A model generated the notes under the pieces. It made no database searches, was not told where the DNA came from, and saw only the letters and a program-made list of their open reading frames with translations. The position numbers were made by a program, and so were the translations under genes. From Natrinema versiforme (lineage in GTDB: Archaea; Halobacteriota; Halobacteria; Halobacteriales; Natrialbaceae): a stretch of 64,000 bases of DNA. Shown here in pieces: positions 8,509 through 17,107 of the stretch (its first letter is position 1; every line of letters begins with the position of its first letter). The stretch lies in NCBI RefSeq assembly GCF_005576615.1, contig NZ_CP040330.1:1426001-1490000 (forward strand), in the 5' to 3' direction.

Positions 8509-9023
8509 CGCTATGGCTTAAATTTACAGACTATATTTCTAACGTTGTAGAATACCGAAGAATCTACCGACATTTAGTCACGAAGATACGAACGAATTGC
8601 TGACTGAGATTCGTCCCGTAACAGCGTCTTTTCCGAGGAAATATCGGAATATCGCGCGCAGAATCGAATCTGACGCCGTATTCGACAGTGACGGAGCGAT
8701 TGGACCAACTGGTCGCGACGGGCCGTTTCGATCGGGCAGTATCGTATTTCTCGAGTCGTAATAGTCTATTACCGCCCGATTTGCGCCCGTTGATCGATCC
8801 ACGACTAGTAGGGACGAGGCCTCGAGCGGAACGAGTGGTAACTGATACCGTGATCCATTCGAGAACTACCCGTTCACCCGTCGCGGTCCGAGTCGTCACG
8901 AACTGGCGGCCGGTGCCCCTCGAGTGCAGTGTGGTCCACTGATCGGTTCGACGCTGCGGCTCGAGCCGCGACGGTGTCGACGGCGCCGACGGCGGGTCGC
9001 GTGGCCTCGACCGAGCGACGACC
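8509..9023. other. Upstream region of the minus-strand beta-helix gene
   Basis: About 515 bases between the promoter of the beta-helix gene and the stop codon of the membrane-protein gene at 9024. I see no convincing gene. It contains the inverted repeat at 8758-8772 and an AT-rich part at about 8515-8580. Confidence 0.45.
8758..8772. promoter_or_regulatory. Inverted repeat GTAAT-N5-ATTAC upstream of beta-helix gene
   Basis: GTAATAGTCTATTAC, perfect 6-base arms around a 3-base centre, about 260 bases upstream of the TATA element at 8492-8497. It matches the repeat at 4564-4578 in both arms and spacing. Confidence 0.5.
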
Positions 9024-10817
9024 CTACGGCTCGCTGCTGACGGCGTACATCTCGAACTCGTCGTTCGAGATGACCTTGTTCGCACCCGGCTCGGTATCGA
9101 GTCCCTCGAGTGCGGCGTTGCGGTAGTTGAGTTCGTCGTAGACGGCAATCTCTTTCGTTCTGTCCCACTCCGTGACGGTGAAGTAGTACTCGTCGGTCGG
9201 GTAGGCCCCGCTGTAGTTGCCCTGAGAGAACACGGTGGCGTTGACGGAGCCGGTGGCCGCCGACGCGCCGCCGATCCTGTCGCCGCCGCCGGAGATGCCG
9301 TTGATCCCGTGATCGTACCGGTAGGGATCGTACCCCATGCCGGCGTAGGGGACGTCCTCGGCCCCGTGGTCTAACCCGCTTTCGTACCCGCTCGCCATTT
9401 CGGGGGTCACGTGCTGGCCCGGATTGTAGATCAGCGGCGATGCGAACACCGTCATCAGCCCGAGCACGAGACAGGTACCGAGTACCAACGCCGTGACCGC
9501 GTTCGCTCCCGGCCGCGAAATCACGCCCGAGAGCCCGCCGACGAACTGTGCCAGCGCGATCCCGGCGAGGATCGTCAGGAGCACGTAGATGAAGCCGACC
9601 TGTCGGAACGCCATCGTCGGGGTCCCGACGAAGTAGACGGCGAACAGCCCGCCGAGCGGGACGAGCGCGAGCGCGACGTAGTTGACGAGCGATTTCGTCT
9701 CGCCGTCGAGTCGCGTCCGGCCGAGCCAGACGGCCAACACGAACAGGCCGACGATGAGGCCGATGATCGCCGCGTCGAGGAAGAGCTTCACGAACAGTTC
9801 GGCGAGACTGCCGCCGATCTCGGTGAGCGATCCGCCCCGCTGGTCGACTTCGGCTCCGGCACCGATATCTTGCATCAACAGGCCGGAGATGAGCCCGGTC
9901 GCGGCGCTCCTGAACCGCTCGTTGCCCAGCGCCCAGAGCCCGAACATCCCCCCGAGGGTGATCGTGTGTGCGTACGTCGTTGGATGCTCGAGCATCGGGT
10001 GATCGTCGAACCGTCGTCGGGCGAGATACTGGACGCCACTGATCGCGCCGACGAGGATGACGATATTGAACATCTGCTGGGGGTGGACCAACAGGAGTGC
10101 GAGGGCGGTCAGATATACGAGCGCGCTGAACGGCGACAGTCCCAAGGGGAGCCGCTCGAGCGTCGACCGCCGCCGGAGGTAGGCGACGACCGCGAAGACG
10201 ACGGGCGGGACGAGAAACAGCGCGTTCGAGTTGGTGTGGACGCCCATGAACGTCGCGATGTTGTTGACCGGGAGCACCATCCAGGAGACGATCGCGGCGA
10301 GACCGACCGCCAGTCCGTTGCCGGCCATGCCGCGGACGGCGAGCGGGACGAAGACGACGAACGGGACGAACAGGACGACGATACCGATCTGGAGCCCGCG
10401 TTCGATCGGGACGCCGCCGACGAAGTACAGCACCGTCGCGATGGCGTGGAGCCCGGGATAAAACAGCTCGTGCGGTGCGGTCCCGCCGTTGATGATGTCC
10501 CGCGTCCAGCCCAGATGCGTGAGCGCGTCGCCCATGCCGGCGAAGTAGTAGTTCCGGATCACGGGGAGGCTCACGATGGCCGTCACCGTCGTCGCGCCGA
10601 GTGCGATTCCGAACCCTTGCTGGCGACCGCGACACGAGAGGGTCGTCCCGACCGCGATGGCGAGCGCGAGCGCGAACCCGGCCCAGACGATCGTCGGCGG
10701 TCCCGCGTAGACCGAGGACTCGTAGGCCGTCGCGGGGTTCGCTCTCGATACGAGAATCCCCATCGCGACCGCCAGAAACCCGACCGCGACCGTCACGTTG
10801 AGCGTCGACCGTCTCAT
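9024..10817 (-). CDS. Large polytopic membrane protein, GT-C/polymerase-like
   Basis: 597-residue protein with roughly 12-13 hydrophobic helices over residues 1-490, then an extracytoplasmic C-terminal domain of about 110 residues rich in Gly/Tyr/Asn (YESGLDHGAEDVPYAG onwards). The arrangement of many helices plus a globular outer domain resembles archaeal membrane glycosyltransferases or glycan polymerases, which fits its place among glycan genes, but I see no diagnostic motif. A GGTGA/GAGAGG stretch just before the ATG looks like a Shine-Dalgarno element, so the transcript is probably leadered. An ATAACAAA element lies about 71 bases upstream. Confidence 0.65.
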   Translation of the reverse strand: MRRSTLNVTVAVGFLAVAMGILVSRANPATAYESSVYAGPPTIVWAGFALALAIAVGTTLSCRGRQQGFGIALGATTVTAIVSLPVIRNYYFAGMGDALTHLGWTRDIINGGTAPHELFYPGLHAIATVLYFVGGVPIERGLQIGIVVLFVPFVVFVPLAVRGMAGNGLAVGLAAIVSWMVLPVNNIATFMGVHTNSNALFLVPPVVFAVVAYLRRRSTLERLPLGLSPFSALVYLTALALLLVHPQQMFNIVILVGAISGVQYLARRRFDDHPMLEHPTTYAHTITLGGMFGLWALGNERFRSAATGLISGLLMQDIGAGAEVDQRGGSLTEIGGSLAELFVKLFLDAAIIGLIVGLFVLAVWLGRTRLDGETKSLVNYVALALVPLGGLFAVYFVGTPTMAFRQVGFIYVLLTILAGIALAQFVGGLSGVISRPGANAVTALVLGTCLVLGLMTVFASPLIYNPGQHVTPEMASGYESGLDHGAEDVPYAGMGYDPYRYDHGINGISGGGDRIGGASAATGSVNATVFSQGNYSGAYPTDEYYFTVTEWDRTKEIAVYDELNYRNAALEGLDTEPGANKVISNDEFEMYAVSSEP

Positions 10818-10887
10818 ACCCTCTCACCGTGCTCGTCGGGGCCAGTCTCGAGATACATCGTTGCCCGTGAGGTCGGCGCTGACGTGG

Positions 10888-10895
10888 TTTGTTAT
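10888..10895 (-). promoter_or_regulatory. ATAACAAA element, copy 1
   Basis: TTTGTTAT on the plus strand, ATAACAAA reading toward the membrane-protein gene that starts at 10817. One of eight exact, co-oriented copies in the glycan region. Confidence 0.5.
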
Positions 10896-11200
10896 ACGTC
10901 TCCTACCGTCGAAATCACTGGCCGGCAGCGGGCCCGCGAGTACGGAGTCGACCGACAAAGCGGGTTCGTCTCCGCGAATTCCGAGACTCGAGCGGGCGAT
11001 TCGTTCCGCAATCGGGAGCGATCTGCCCCGAAATCGGGACCGAACTGCCGTCACTCTCCGCCCAATCGGAGTATGTCGCACCTATCGATTTCGAACAGTC
11101 GTCTATGGATTGCTTTCTCGATTTCGGACCGATCAACGGTTCTGGTGGTTTTTGTAGCCGGTCGTGATCCACTCACTCGAGAGCTACACGCCTTTCACCT

Positions 11201-12508
11201 ATGTCATCGATTATCATCGATCGGATCACCGCCGACGACGGGACCCTCGAGTGTTCGGTTCGTTCCTCGGCCGACCTCGAGCGGTTCTTCAGCGACGAAC
11301 CGTTCCGGACCAGCTACGACGTGTCGATCGAGGACGTCCCCGAGGGCGTGCTCGCGATCCCGGTCCTCGCACAGATCTGCCCGGTCGCGTGGGCCAACGG
11401 GGCGGACGTCTACGTCGACGAGGTCGACGCGACGTTCGCCCGGGCGCTCGAGGAGGTCAAGGAGTCGCTGTGCGAGATGCACGACTTCCTCGAGGGCGGA
11501 ACTCTCTATGCCCGGCGGACGATCGAGCCGGAGCCGGCGACGGGCAACGAGAGCGGCCTGCTCTTTACCGGCGGCGTCGACTCGACGTGTTCGTACGTCC
11601 GCCACCGCGAGGAATCGCCGACGCTGGTCAGTATCCGGGGCTGGACGATCACTCCCGATTCCGCGGACGACGAGAAGTGGGACGCCCTGCGATCGCGCGT
11701 CTCGAGCTTCGCCGACGACCACGACTGCGAGACCGCGTTCGTCGAATCGAACATGCTCTCCTTTCTCGACCATCCCATGCTGTTGGCCCACTACAAGCGC
11801 CACGTCGACGGCGGTTGGTACAGCTCCGTCGGCCACGGGCTCGGGCTGCTCGGCCTCTGTGCGCCGATGGCCTACGCACGCGGGATGGAGGACCTCTACG
11901 TCGCCGCGACCCACTGGGACGGGATCGACCTCGAGTGGGGGTCCCGACCCGACATCGACGAGCGCGTCCGGTGGGCCGGCACGCAGTGTCATCACGACGC
12001 CTACGAACTCACCCGACAGGAACGGCTCGATGTCATCGCTGACTACGTCCGCACCGAGGATCCCGACCTCCAACTCCAGACCTGCAACGACCAGATGGCG
12101 GGCAACTGCGGCGAGTGTGAAAAGTGCTATCGCACCGCCGTCGGGCTCCGTCTCTCCGGGCTCGAGCCGGCCGATCACGGCTACCCGTTCGCCGACACGG
12201 ACTACCACCAACTCCGCCGGTCCCTCGAGCGCGGCGACTGGGTGCTCGGCGAGGACGAGCGACACATGTGGGCGGACATCCGCGATCGCGCCCGCGAGAC
12301 GGAGCCCGCGACGCCGGCCGAACGGACCTTCTTCGAGTGGCTCGAGACCGCCGAACTGGCCGAACTGATCTCGGCGTCGGAGCCGCCGCTCTCCCATCGA
12401 CTGCTTCGAGCGGGTGCGAGGAACGCCCCCAGTACCGTCTACAACACCGTCTATCCGGCATGGATCATGGCGAAGGCCGGACTTCGACGCGTCCGATCGG
12501 ATCGGTGA
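11201..12508 (+). CDS. PP-loop ATPase family protein with CxxCxxC cluster
   Basis: 435-residue cytosolic protein. LLFTGGVDSTCSYV near residue 124 is a PP-loop (SGGxDS-type) nucleotide-binding motif as in QueC/ExsB and other adenylating enzymes. A cysteine cluster in GNCGECEKCYRT near residue 307 is the position where relatives bind zinc. It is single-copy, sits between a membrane glycan protein and a histidine kinase, and has no queuosine/archaeosine neighbours. It is therefore more likely a dedicated enzyme for the glycan (for example amide, amidine or thio chemistry on a sugar) than tRNA-base synthesis. The reaction is not determinable from sequence. Confidence 0.7.
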   Translation: MSSIIIDRITADDGTLECSVRSSADLERFFSDEPFRTSYDVSIEDVPEGVLAIPVLAQICPVAWANGADVYVDEVDATFARALEEVKESLCEMHDFLEGGTLYARRTIEPEPATGNESGLLFTGGVDSTCSYVRHREESPTLVSIRGWTITPDSADDEKWDALRSRVSSFADDHDCETAFVESNMLSFLDHPMLLAHYKRHVDGGWYSSVGHGLGLLGLCAPMAYARGMEDLYVAATHWDGIDLEWGSRPDIDERVRWAGTQCHHDAYELTRQERLDVIADYVRTEDPDLQLQTCNDQMAGNCGECEKCYRTAVGLRLSGLEPADHGYPFADTDYHQLRRSLERGDWVLGEDERHMWADIRDRARETEPATPAERTFFEWLETAELAELISASEPPLSHRLLRAGARNAPSTVYNTVYPAWIMAKAGLRRVRSDR

Positions 12509-12697
12509 CCGCCCGGTCCCATCGGTGACTCGTCCGACGTGATCGGTAACTCGTCCGATATCGCCGTTTCGCGGCCCGCGACGCTCTTCTGATCGGTACG
12601 TGTCGGCCGGCCGAACGATTGTTTCCGCCGGTTCAGCTCCGTATCCGTCCCACCACGTTTTTCTTTGCTCCGTGAGAACTCACTGCACAGTAGGGCA

Positions 12698-14095
12698 ATG
12701 GACGTGGATATCGGCGATCTGGCCTCGATCTTGCTCGAGCACGCCCAGGACAAACTCGCCGTTGTCGACGAGTCGGGGCGGTATCTCTACGTCAACGACG
12801 CGAGCGAGTCTATTCTCGGCTACGAACCGGCACAACTCGTCGGCGAACAGTCCCGAGAGTACGTCCATCCGGACGACAGGCAGACGGTCGCGGATCGGTT
12901 CGAGCGGGTCAGCGCGACGGGCGACCGGTCGGCGACGGTTCGGTATCGCCACGCGACCCGGAGCGGCGAGTGGGTGTGGCTGGAGAGTCGCTTTACCGAC
13001 CTGCCAGACGATGCCCTCGAGGGCTACGTCGTCAGTTCGCGCGATATATCCGATCAGATCGCCGCGGAGCGAGACCGCCGAGACGCCGAAAGCCGGCTCC
13101 GAACGATCGCCGGCACCGTCGGCGACGTGCTCTGGATGTTCGACGGCGACTGGTCCGAGGTCCTGTTCGTCAACCCGGCCTACGAGGACGTCTTCGGCCA
13201 GTCCGTCGCGGACCTCGAGGCGGACCCACAGCAGTTTCTCGAGGTCGTCCACCCCGACGACGTTCCCTGCGTTCGCGAGGCGATGCGCCGCGCCTCGAGC
13301 GGCGAGTCGGTCGACGTCGAGTATCGCGTCAACCCGACCACCGACTACGGCCGCTGGGTCTGGGTGCGCTCCGAACCGATCATCGAAGAGGGGGAGGTCG
13401 TCCGGATCGTCGGCTTCTCTCGGGACATTACCGATCGGCGGCGGCGGGAGCGCCAGTTGGCCGTCATGGACAACCTCCTCCGGCACAACCTGCGGAACGA
13501 TCTGTCGGTCATCCTCGGCAACGCCGAGTGTATCGCCCGCGAGGCCGAGGAGCCGTCTCGCGGGCGCGCGGAGATCATTCGACAGCAGGGAGCGGACCTC
13601 CTCGAGAGCGCCGACAAACAACGCGAAATCATCGAGCTGCTCACGGCGCAGTCGGTCCCGGACACGATCGATCTCGTCCCCGTCGTCGCCGACGCGGTCG
13701 AACCGATACGCGAGCGGTATCCGGACGCGATGATCCGAACGGCGCTCCCGGACGCGGCGACCGCGAACGCACTGTACGAGATCCAACTGGCCGTGACGGA
13801 ACTGCTCGAGAACGCCGTCGACCACGCGCCAGACAAGTCGCCTGACATCTCGGTTACCGTTCGATCTCGGCCTGAGACGGTCGATATCGAGATTCAGGAC
13901 AGTTGCCCGCCGATTCCGGAAGTCGAGTTTCGCGTCCTGACCGGCGACTGGGAGATGGACGATGTCTATCACACGTCCGGACTGGGACTGTGGCTCGTCT
14001 ACTGGGTCGTCGATCTCTCGGACGGCCACATCGCGTTCGAGCGCACCGAGACGGGAAACGCGATCACCGTGACGCTGCCGCGCGGACAGCTGTAG
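12698..14095 (+). CDS. PAS-domain sensor histidine kinase
   Basis: 465-residue soluble kinase. PAS domain 1 (about 8-120) contains VNDASESILGYEPAQLVGE and YVHPDD. PAS domain 2 (about 130-250) contains FVNPAYEDVFG and VVHPDDVP. The phosphoacceptor helix is DNLLRHNLRNDLSVILGNAE, with the His at about 262. The ATPase domain has an N-box (LLENAVDHAP) and a G-box (SGLGLWLVYWVV). A TTG eleven codons upstream is possible, but the ATG is preferred. No response regulator is adjacent, as is common in haloarchaea. It may sense a soluble or redox signal; the partner is unknown. Confidence 0.88.
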   Translation: MDVDIGDLASILLEHAQDKLAVVDESGRYLYVNDASESILGYEPAQLVGEQSREYVHPDDRQTVADRFERVSATGDRSATVRYRHATRSGEWVWLESRFTDLPDDALEGYVVSSRDISDQIAAERDRRDAESRLRTIAGTVGDVLWMFDGDWSEVLFVNPAYEDVFGQSVADLEADPQQFLEVVHPDDVPCVREAMRRASSGESVDVEYRVNPTTDYGRWVWVRSEPIIEEGEVVRIVGFSRDITDRRRRERQLAVMDNLLRHNLRNDLSVILGNAECIAREAEEPSRGRAEIIRQQGADLLESADKQREIIELLTAQSVPDTIDLVPVVADAVEPIRERYPDAMIRTALPDAATANALYEIQLAVTELLENAVDHAPDKSPDISVTVRSRPETVDIEIQDSCPPIPEVEFRVLTGDWEMDDVYHTSGLGLWLVYWVVDLSDGHIAFERTETGNAITVTLPRGQL

Positions 14096-14191
14096 TCTGC
14101 AGTGTGGCCCACGGCTAACTGAGTATCCGGACGCGAGACCCCCACAGCGGGGCTGTAGAACAGTGCTCGGAACGGTCTCCGATCGGCCGCG

Positions 14192-15784
14192 TTATTCCAT
14201 GTAGCCGAGGCCCTTCAGCCGATCCTCGACGTCGTCGAAGTCCTCGTCGACCTCCTCGTCGCTCTCGATTCGCGTCAGCGTCGTGCGCTCGACTTTGGTC
14301 TTCGCGGGCGTGCCCGCCTCGTCGAACGCGTCGAACAGCACCCGTCCGTCGGAGTTCTCCGGGACCGGTTCGCCGATCCCGTGGAGCAGGGTCGGAGCGA
14401 CATCGACCACTCGAGCCCCGCGGAGTTCCGCGCCGGGAGCGATCGAGGGGCCGCGACAGAGGACGATCCCCTCGCTGCGGTGGCTCGCGTCGTAGGTCCC
14501 CGTGTCGCCGAGGACCTCGTCTGCCATCCCGCTGCGGGACTCGTAGACGCCGCGGCCGCCGACCACCAGATCCGGCGAGTCCTCGTCCGTCGGGAACAGT
14601 TCGTCACCGTCGTGGACCTCGAGTAGTGCCTCGCCGTCGTCGTCGGTCGCCGACTCGAAGGCGGCCCGGATGTCGGCTTTCACCTGCGGCACCTCGCTCG
14701 GCGAGACGACGCCGCTGTCGAAGCGCTCGGTGTCGTTGATGTAGCAGTTGCCCGTGTCGTGGACGAACGCGACGGTCCGCTCGTAGTCGACGTCGTAGAG
14801 CGCGTGATCGCCGGGGATCTGTTCGGCGACGGAGTCGACCAGCCGCCGGGGCAGCGACTGGACGAGCGTCTCCTCGGTGATCCCGACCCGATTGAGCGCG
14901 CCCGTGATCGCGTCCCGGGAGATGCCGAGGCTCGCGAGCGCGCCGCGGGTCCCGTCGTCCTCGCGCCGGAACAGGTAGCCCTCCTGTTCTAAGATGCGGT
15001 TGACGTAGACGAGGTCCTCGATCGGACCGAAGCCGTGGTCGGAGACGACGTAGAGGTCCGCGTCGTGGTCGTCCGTGTAGTCCATGACCTCGCCGAGGAC
15101 CTCGTCGAGTTTCTTGTAGTGGGCGAGCAGCCGGTCCATGTCCCAGATGAGGTGCTGGAACCGGTCCGGTGCGGTGTACACGAAGAAGAACAGTTGCCAG
15201 TCGTCGCCCGCGCGGTCCATCTGGGTCTGCATCAGTTCGCGGCGCTTCGCGAGCATGTCGTCGACGGCGACCTCGAAGTCGTCCAGTCGGTCGGCGTACT
15301 CGGGATAGTCGAGGCTGATCTCGTAGTTCGGAATGCGGGAGTCGATCTCGTCTTGCAGGTCGGGCGGATGCGCGAACTCCTGGTCCGTCGAGGGCGTCAT
15401 CATCCCCGTGACCATGGTGCCGTCGATCTCGCGGGCCGGATATGTCATCGGGACGTTCCCGACGTGGGCTGGCCCGAGCTGGTCCCAGAGGGCCGGCTGT
15501 GCCAGATCCTGGCTCGTATACATCTCGTGGCTATACTCCGACGAGAGGTTCTGGAAGCCGTATATCCCGTGTTTATCCGGCCAGACCCCCGTGGCGATCG
15601 ACGGCCACGCGAGCGGCGTCGTCGGTGGGCGAGTGCTATCGAGCGTTCCGGACGCGCCTTCCTCGCGCATCCGGGCGAAGTTGGGGAGTTCCCCCTCGTC
15701 GCTCCATCGCTCGATGAGTCTCCACGGCACGCCGTCGAGTCCGAGCACGAACGCTCGCTCGGAGGGAGTCGTAGATCCGCTCAT
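14192..15784 (-). CDS. Alkaline phosphatase superfamily phosphodiesterase/nucleotide pyrophosphatase-like enzyme
   Basis: 530-residue enzyme of the type I phosphodiesterase/nucleotide pyrophosphatase group. Metal-binding LGLDGVPW opens the fold, PTTPLAWPSIATG carries the likely Thr nucleophile region, YVVSDHGFGP the Asp-His pair, and YDASHRSEGIVL the distal His. The ATG at 15784 is chosen because the longer frame runs back through the ATAACAAA element at 15842-15849. No signal peptide, so it appears cytoplasmic. Such genes are frequent in haloarchaeal glycan clusters, where they may hydrolyse nucleotide sugars or transfer phosphate groups; the substrate is unknown. Confidence 0.82.
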   Translation of the reverse strand: MSGSTTPSERAFVLGLDGVPWRLIERWSDEGELPNFARMREEGASGTLDSTRPPTTPLAWPSIATGVWPDKHGIYGFQNLSSEYSHEMYTSQDLAQPALWDQLGPAHVGNVPMTYPAREIDGTMVTGMMTPSTDQEFAHPPDLQDEIDSRIPNYEISLDYPEYADRLDDFEVAVDDMLAKRRELMQTQMDRAGDDWQLFFFVYTAPDRFQHLIWDMDRLLAHYKKLDEVLGEVMDYTDDHDADLYVVSDHGFGPIEDLVYVNRILEQEGYLFRREDDGTRGALASLGISRDAITGALNRVGITEETLVQSLPRRLVDSVAEQIPGDHALYDVDYERTVAFVHDTGNCYINDTERFDSGVVSPSEVPQVKADIRAAFESATDDDGEALLEVHDGDELFPTDEDSPDLVVGGRGVYESRSGMADEVLGDTGTYDASHRSEGIVLCRGPSIAPGAELRGARVVDVAPTLLHGIGEPVPENSDGRVLFDAFDEAGTPAKTKVERTTLTRIESDEEVDEDFDDVEDRLKGLGYME

Positions 15785-15841
15785 GATTATTGTATGAGAC
15801 GTCGAAGACGCCTGCTGTCCTGTGAGTCGCCCGATGAGCGC

Positions 15842-15849
15842 TTTGTTAT
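15842..15849 (-). promoter_or_regulatory. ATAACAAA element, copy 2
   Basis: TTTGTTAT on the plus strand, oriented toward the phosphodiesterase gene starting at 15784 (58 bases away). It is one half of a divergent promoter region whose other half carries the copy at 15992-15999. Confidence 0.5.
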
Positions 15850-15991
15850 AGAGAGGTTTCAGGGACCGCTCCGCTCGAGGCAACGCTGTTCGGTGACGTT
15901 ACCACATCGGTCGGCGCTCGTCCGTCTGCCGGCGCTCACTGGACGGCTCACGCGCCCAGTGGTGTCCGGTCGCGGGCTCGACAAGACCTCC

Positions 15992-15999
15992 ATAACAAA
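15992..15999 (+). promoter_or_regulatory. ATAACAAA element, copy 3
   Basis: ATAACAAAGCC oriented toward the polysaccharide deacetylase gene. It lies 25 bases before an ATG at 16024 that opens a 14-codon frame (MKRVQSWWDQWAAS) overlapping the start of that gene, and 55 bases before the GTG at 16054. Confidence 0.5.
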
Positions 16000-16053
16000 G
16001 CCATCCAAACGCGACCGTCCGGATATGAAACGCGTTCAATCGTGGTGGGATCA

Positions 16054-16986
16054 GTGGGCAGCGTCGTAATCTCCCTCGACGCCGAACTCGGCTGGGGATT
16101 TCACGACCTCGCCGAACCGCCGAGCGACCGCGTCGACGCCGGCCGGCGGGGCTGGTCGGTCATGGTCGAGTTGTTAGCGGAGTTCGACGTGCCCGCGACG
16201 TGGGCCGTCGTCGGCCACCTCATGCTCGACTCCTGTGACGGCAGCCACGCCGACCATCCGGCCCCCGACGGGTGGTTCGAGCACGAGCGAGCCGACTGGG
16301 CGAATCGCGAGGAGCTTCGATTCGGTCCCGACCTCGTTGACGACATGCTCGAGTCCGATGTCGATCACGAGTTCGCCAGCCACTCCTTTTCCCACGTCCT
16401 GTTCGGCCGGCCGGAGACGGACCGCGATCTCGCCGTCGCCGAACTCGAGCGCAGCCGTGAGATCGCGGCCGACTGGAACCAGTCGATCGACTCGTTCATT
16501 TATCCGCGCAACGATATCGGCCACCGCGACGTGCTGGCCGAGCAAGGCGTCACGGCCTACCGCGGCAAATCGCCGACTCGAGACGGCGTTCGGGGCGTCT
16601 TCGACTCGACGATCCGGGATCAGTCGATGTTGGTCGAGCCGGTCGTCGACGAGCACGGCCTGGTCAACGTCCCCGCGTCGATGTTCCTGTTCGGGTTCGA
16701 GGGGCCGGCGCGAACGGTCGCGGAATCGATCTGGGAAGACCCCATGGTCGCGCTGGCTCGCCGCGGGATCGACGAGGCCGCACGCACTGACGGCCTCTTT
16801 CACATGTGGCTCCACCCGAACAACCTGACCCGCGAGCGAGACGACAAGCGGATGCGAGCGATCCTCTCCCACCTCGAGCGCCAGCGGTCCGCGACCGATC
16901 TCACCGTCGAGACGCTGGCCGATGTCGCCGATCGGATCGTGAGTCCCTCGGGGTTTGACGAGCAGGCGACGGCGAGCTGGAACTGA
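16054..16986 (+). CDS. Polysaccharide deacetylase family protein
   Basis: 310-residue protein with a NodB-type fold. VVISLDAELGWGFHD near the N-terminus carries the catalytic/metal Asp, ATWAVVGHLM the following strand, and FASHSFSHVLF the HxxxH-type metal-binding histidines. No signal peptide, so it probably acts on a cytoplasmic, lipid-linked or nucleotide-linked glycan precursor. The GTG at 16054 gives MGSVVISLDAE, which starts directly at the first strand; GTGs at 16042 and 16045 are alternatives. It is divergent from the phosphodiesterase gene, and each side has its own ATAACAAA element. Confidence 0.8.
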   Translation: MGSVVISLDAELGWGFHDLAEPPSDRVDAGRRGWSVMVELLAEFDVPATWAVVGHLMLDSCDGSHADHPAPDGWFEHERADWANREELRFGPDLVDDMLESDVDHEFASHSFSHVLFGRPETDRDLAVAELERSREIAADWNQSIDSFIYPRNDIGHRDVLAEQGVTAYRGKSPTRDGVRGVFDSTIRDQSMLVEPVVDEHGLVNVPASMFLFGFEGPARTVAESIWEDPMVALARRGIDEAARTDGLFHMWLHPNNLTRERDDKRMRAILSHLERQRSATDLTVETLADVADRIVSPSGFDEQATASWN

Positions 16987-17072
16987 CCACCGACCGCTGA
17001 CCGCAGACCGCCGATCGCCGACCGGCGGTCGAATGGAGGCGCTACTCCCCGTCGCGGACGGGTATGACGACG

Positions 17073-17080
17073 ATAACAAA
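17073..17080 (+). promoter_or_regulatory. ATAACAAA element, copy 4
   Basis: ATAACAAAGCC ending 28 bases before the ATG at 17108, the distance expected of a core promoter element for a leaderless transcript. Confidence 0.55.
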
Positions 17081-17107
17081 GCCCGCAGCCGACCCGTTTT
17101 CGGGCAG

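Noticed and set aside
9411-12368. Plus-strand open frame of 985 codons
   Set aside because: It runs antisense to the membrane-protein gene and into the PP-loop gene in another frame. The charged, Arg/Glu/Asp-rich translation has no family resemblance.
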